A stretch of 8,934 bases of DNA from an uncultured Flavobacterium sp. (GTDB lineage: Bacteria; Bacteroidota; Bacteroidia; Flavobacteriales; Flavobacteriaceae), in the NCBI GenBank assembly GCA_946479395.1, contig CAMLFV010000110.1:1-8934 (forward strand). The letters run 5' to 3'. Under the pieces are notes generated by a model. That model was not told where the DNA came from. It searched no databases and saw only the letters and a list, made by a program, of their open reading frames with translations. Shown piece after piece: positions 6,712 to 8,934 of the stretch (position 1 is the stretch's first letter; the number at the start of each line of letters is the position of its first letter). The position numbers and the translations under genes are program-made.

Positions 6712-7806
6712 ATGAAGGAAACCATGAAACTAGCCCGGAAAATACAGATTATCATCGATCTCCCTACGAAAGAACAGCGGAAAGAGGTATGGGAAAAGCT
6801 GTACAGATGGCAGAACATATACTGCAGGGCAGCCAACCTTATAATGAGCCACCTGTATGTGCAGGCTATGATTAGAGATTTTTGTTACCTGTCCGAAGGA
6901 ATAATGTACAAGCTGGTTGATGAAAAGAAAGATCCGAACGGCATGCTGCAATGTTCGCACAGCAACAGCACATACCGCATGCTTAGCCAACGATTTAAAG
7001 GTGAGATTCCCATTAATATTCTCAGTTATCTTAATCATGAACTGATGAGTAAGTATAAAAAATGTTATATGGAGTATTTTAACGGCACGCGCTCTTTAGA
7101 CAATTTTAAACCAGATAGGGGGTTTGTGTTCGGACCGGAAGGCTTTCAGCGCCTGCAGTACAACGAAGAGAAAAAAACGTTTTGTTTTAGGTTGTTCCGC
7201 ATTCCCTTTAGTGTTTATATCAGTAAAAGATGTGCCGACAAACTTAAATGTTTGGAACAGCTTGCTAATGGTGAAGTGAAACTGTGCACCTCGCGTATCC
7301 AACTTCAAAAAGGGAAAATCTTCTGGAATCCGGTTTTTGAAAGTGCCAAAGAAGTACACTTTTTAAAAACCGAAATTGTTGCAGAAGCTTCTTTGTCGTT
7401 AGAACATCCCATTTCTGTAAGAATTGGTAAGAACCATTTACATATTGGTAACAAGGAGGAGTTTTTACACCGCAGGCTGGCAATACAGGCAGCACACAGC
7501 CGAACCAAAGCTGGGGTAACTTACTCTAGGGGTGGCCACGGAAGGGAACGCAAATTGAAGGCGCTGGACAGATTTAAAAATTTGGAAGCTAATTATGTTT
7601 CAAACCGCCTGCATGAGTATAGTCGGAGGCTGGTTGATTTTTGTGTAAAACACCAGGCAGCGACGCTAGTATTGATGGATATGCAGCAAAATTCGGAAAT
7701 AGCCAAAGACGAACAGTTTGTATTGCGTAATTGGAGTTATTACGAACTAATAAACAAAATAAGGTATAAAGCCGAAAAGGCAGGTATTGAATTGATTACT
7801 GCCTAA
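6712..7806 (+). CDS. dcas12f: Nuclease-dead, C-terminally truncated Cas12f-like RNA-guided protein
   Basis: A 364-aa protein of the Cas12f/TnpB family. The C-terminal third carries the family's layout: GRERKLKALDRFKNLEANYV (277-296), the HEYSRRLVDFCVKHQAATLV helix/strand (301-320) and LRNWSYYELINKIRYKAEKA (338-357), which in active enzymes lies between RuvC-II and the zinc finger. Catalysis is lost. The RuvC-I Asp position reads Ser227 (EASLSLEHP), the RuvC-II Glu position reads Met322 (LVLMDM), and the chain stops at GIELITA, before the CxxC zinc finger and RuvC-III Asp. It should bind guide RNA and DNA without cutting. I chose the ATG at 6712; an in-frame TTG at 6670 overlaps the sigma gene and adds no family-like residues. 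Guide RNA scaffolds begin 14 bp after the stop. By analogy it recruits the upstream sigma factor to RNA-chosen sites. TnpB-derived repressors (TldR) are the alternative, but the linked sigma favours activation. Confidence 0.88.
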   Translation: MKETMKLARKIQIIIDLPTKEQRKEVWEKLYRWQNIYCRAANLIMSHLYVQAMIRDFCYLSEGIMYKLVDEKKDPNGMLQCSHSNSTYRMLSQRFKGEIPINILSYLNHELMSKYKKCYMEYFNGTRSLDNFKPDRGFVFGPEGFQRLQYNEEKKTFCFRLFRIPFSVYISKRCADKLKCLEQLANGEVKLCTSRIQLQKGKIFWNPVFESAKEVHFLKTEIVAEASLSLEHPISVRIGKNHLHIGNKEEFLHRRLAIQAAHSRTKAGVTYSRGGHGRERKLKALDRFKNLEANYVSNRLHEYSRRLVDFCVKHQAATLVLMDMQQNSEIAKDEQFVLRNWSYYELINKIRYKAEKAGIELITA

Positions 7807-7819
7807 CAAACAATATATC

Positions 7820-7909
7820 GAGGGTGCTTGTACACCCGTGAGGTGAGGTTGTTGGCACACACTCACTGAATGCATAAAGCATATACAACTAGGAATATTA
7901 ATAAAAAAA
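7820..7909 (+). ncRNA. Guide RNA 1: 70-nt scaffold plus guide
   Basis: The scaffold spans 7820-7889. Stem 1 is GGGTG (7822-7826)/CACCC (7833-7837), stem 2 GTGAG (7843-7847)/CTCAC (7862-7866), stem 3 ATGC (7870-7873)/GCAT (7879-7882). It ends ATACAAC, like the 3' ends of Cas12f repeats. Loop 1 TTGTA (7828-7832) is complementary to TACAA (7884-7888), a possible pseudoknot next to the guide. The guide is inferred to start at 7890 with TAGGAATATTAATAAAAAAA; its true length is unknown, and the end given assumes 20 nt. It lies 14 bp after the dCas12f stop and may be processed from the same transcript. Scaffold identity with copy 2 is 63/70. Confidence 0.82.
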
Positions 7910-8033
7910 AGGCTAACCTTACAGCAAAGAGGTACAATTAATAAATAGTTTAATCGTAATCAATCACAAAGCATAGCAGATTACTGTAATGATTATTGGA
8001 CAAATGCAGAACCTGCTGTCAGTCATAATATTT

Positions 8034-8123
8034 GAGGGTGCTTGTACACCCGTAAGGTGAGGTGGTTGATCCATACTCACTGAATGCATAAGGCATATAC
8101 AACTAGAGATAGAGATATTAAAA
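8034..8123 (+). ncRNA. Guide RNA 2: 70-nt scaffold plus a different guide
   Basis: The scaffold spans 8034-8103, exactly 214 bp after copy 1, with all stems kept: GGGTG/CACCC, GTGAG (8057-8061)/CTCAC (8076-8080) and ATGC/GCAT. All seven differences from copy 1 fall in predicted loops or linkers. The inferred guide starts at 8104 with TAGAGATAGAGATATTAAAA, unlike guide 1 except for a leading TAG and an A-rich core. After the guides, similarity between units resumes at GTACA(A/G)TTAATAA (7932 and 8144). Only the guide segment therefore stands apart, as expected of a duplicated guide RNA gene that was re-targeted. The guide end is assumed. Confidence 0.82.
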
Positions 8124-8267
8124 AAAACGATCTTAACTGTTGCGTACAGTTAATAACCAGTTTAAAACGTAGGTAGTAACCTGGCACAGCAGGTTATTGA
8201 GATGGTCTCGTCAAAAGGTTGCGGGGGCTTAGAACCTGCCGTAAACTGATGGGCAGTAAAAATAGTT

Positions 8268-8572
8268 GAGGGTAAATTATATATTAGTTTGAACTGGATG
8301 TAATGTGTTGTTGATCATGGCTGTCGGATGCGGACTAAGCAGGTTGCAGGGAAGCGGCAAAAACCTATAAGGAACGTAGCTAATGCAATGAGGTTATACA
8401 ACGGACACTACCCAGCATAAACGGTAACCTGTTTATTGCGGGGGCTGTTAAACGCATGTGGATTATTTTGGACAGGCAAGCGTACTGATATATGCCTCTG
8501 CACGCTGTGCTTGCGGGTGCTGCAGTGGTCTATTAGCAGTGGTTTGCTCAATTGTAATTGATATCACAGGGG
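8268..8572 (+). other. Non-coding, comparatively G-rich stretch; possible decayed third guide unit
   Basis: No convincing coding frame. It starts with GAGGGT (8268-8273), like the other scaffolds, but diverges at once. Later it contains GTTGATC (near 8308) and, at 8382-8402, AATGCA followed by TATACAAC (8395-8402), echoing the scaffold 3' end AATGCATAAGGCATATACAAC with mismatches in the middle. The stems are not preserved, so a working guide RNA is doubtful. A GCAAGC (8476-8481)/GCTTGC (8509-8514) hairpin lies near the 3' end and could serve as a terminator. Confidence 0.3.
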
Positions 8573-8881
8573 TTAATAGCGCACGCGATGCTTTATCCTT
8601 ATTTTACACACCTTATCTTCAAGGTTAAAATAAAAGTTAAGGACGCATTTTTTCTTGCGTATCCAGAATTTTGGGGTATCGTAGCTCCAGGCTCCCGTAC
8701 TGTAAATGGTATTTGCTGGACCATATTTTTTTTGAAGTTCCTGCTTGCTGTAACCTATTTCCTTTTTTTGCTTGAGTATCTTATTGAGAAGGAGGAAACG
8801 GTGGCTTTTCTTGTGGTTCCAAACATAAGTTTCAACATCGTGATAGGGGTAGCCTAATAGTAAGAGTATTAACTTTATCAT
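8573..8881 (-). CDS. Small protein resembling BamE/SmpA-type domain
   Basis: A 102-aa protein read leftward, converging on the guide RNA units. It has a short hydrophobic start (MIKLILLLLG, residues 1-10), a basic middle, then GYSKQELQKKYGPA (43-56), W65-SYD, and a final strand pair VLNFYFNLEDKVCKI (80-94). A 'turn, helix, KYGPP, W.Y, F..gkV' order is typical of small BamE/SmpA/OmlA-like periplasmic or lipoprotein domains. The N-terminus is too short and lacks a lipobox Cys, so export is uncertain; it may start further upstream or be a cytosolic relative. The opposing frame on the plus strand is its shadow. Its link to the guide RNA cassette is unknown. Confidence 0.65.
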   Translation of the reverse strand: MIKLILLLLGYPYHDVETYVWNHKKSHRFLLLNKILKQKKEIGYSKQELQKKYGPANTIYSTGAWSYDTPKFWIRKKKCVLNFYFNLEDKVCKIRIKHRVRY

Positions 8882-8934
8882 ATCTTTTTGTTAAAAATTA
8901 TAAACAAAATTTATAAATACTAAACTATGGTTAA

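Larger units (their letters stand above)
7820..8267 (+). repeat. Tandem duplication of the guide RNA unit (~214 and ~234 bp)
   Basis: Unit 1 starts at 7820, unit 2 at 8034, and the word TGAGGGT recurs at 8267-8273, where a third unit would begin. Within units, the scaffold is 90% identical, the ~40-nt guide segment differs, and the 3' part is recognisably related. Examples are GTTTAA at 7948-7953 and 8160-8165, and AGAACCTGC at 8008-8016 and 8231-8239. The 3' parts contain small hairpins such as GACA-GCAG/CTGC-TGTC (7999-8020) that could help define RNA 3' ends. Confidence 0.65.

Noticed and set aside
7820..8103. CRISPR array
   Set aside because: Only two ~70-nt units 214 bp apart, with long related sequence between the guide and the next unit. 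This is duplicated guide RNA genes, not short repeats with regular spacers.
8268..8572. Group II intron or other ribozyme fragment
   Set aside because: The G-rich, structured look prompted a check, but I saw no domain V-like hairpin and no intron-encoded protein.
8558..8857. 99-aa plus-strand frame with membrane-like segments
   Set aside because: It is antisense to the 8573-8881 gene; the minus-strand product shows a coherent small-domain pattern while this frame is hydrophobic shadow sequence.

Overview
The window looks like an accessory stretch of a Bacteroidota chromosome. It is AT-rich, and starts lack Shine-Dalgarno sequences but have A/T-rich leaders. An RteC-family regulator, found in Bacteroidota conjugative elements, sits at the left edge, and the intergenic DNA carries hairpin repeats of a kind common in this phylum. 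A Sphingobacteriales or Flavobacteriales host is plausible, but I cannot fix the genus.

Layout. (1) 1-2388 is debris or a module of an integrative element: the 3' part of an rteC-like gene, an 858-bp gap, a DnaC/IstB-like ATPase and a 66-aa companion. (2) 2389-3359 holds a transposase C-terminal remnant and a small XRE-type repressor, both on the minus strand, with palindromes upstream of the repressor. (3) 3360-5933 is about 2.5 kb with no convincing gene. It holds at least five sizeable inverted repeats and one half of a ~98-nt dispersed repeat whose other half is at 1164-1260. (4) 5934-8103, and probably to about 8400, is the centre of interest: an ECF sigma factor, a short Cas12f-like protein that has lost its RuvC catalytic residues and its C-terminus, and two 70-nt structured RNA scaffolds, each followed by a different guide-like sequence. 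(5) 8573-8881 (minus) is a small protein with a BamE/SmpA-like appearance.

How the parts fit. The sigma-dCas12f-guide RNA cassette matches the recently reported class of RNA-guided transcription systems in Bacteroidota. In those systems, as I recall, a nuclease-dead Cas12f and its guide RNA place an ECF sigma factor and RNA polymerase at a site chosen by the guide, with a minimal 5'-G target-adjacent motif. By inference, this locus would turn on one or two operons elsewhere in the genome. I found no convincing match to either guide inside the window. Features particular to this example are two tandem guide units (63/70 identical scaffolds, with all seven differences in predicted unpaired positions), a possible loop-to-3'-end pseudoknot, a sigma factor with an extra C-terminal helix-turn-helix, and a possible decayed third guide unit.
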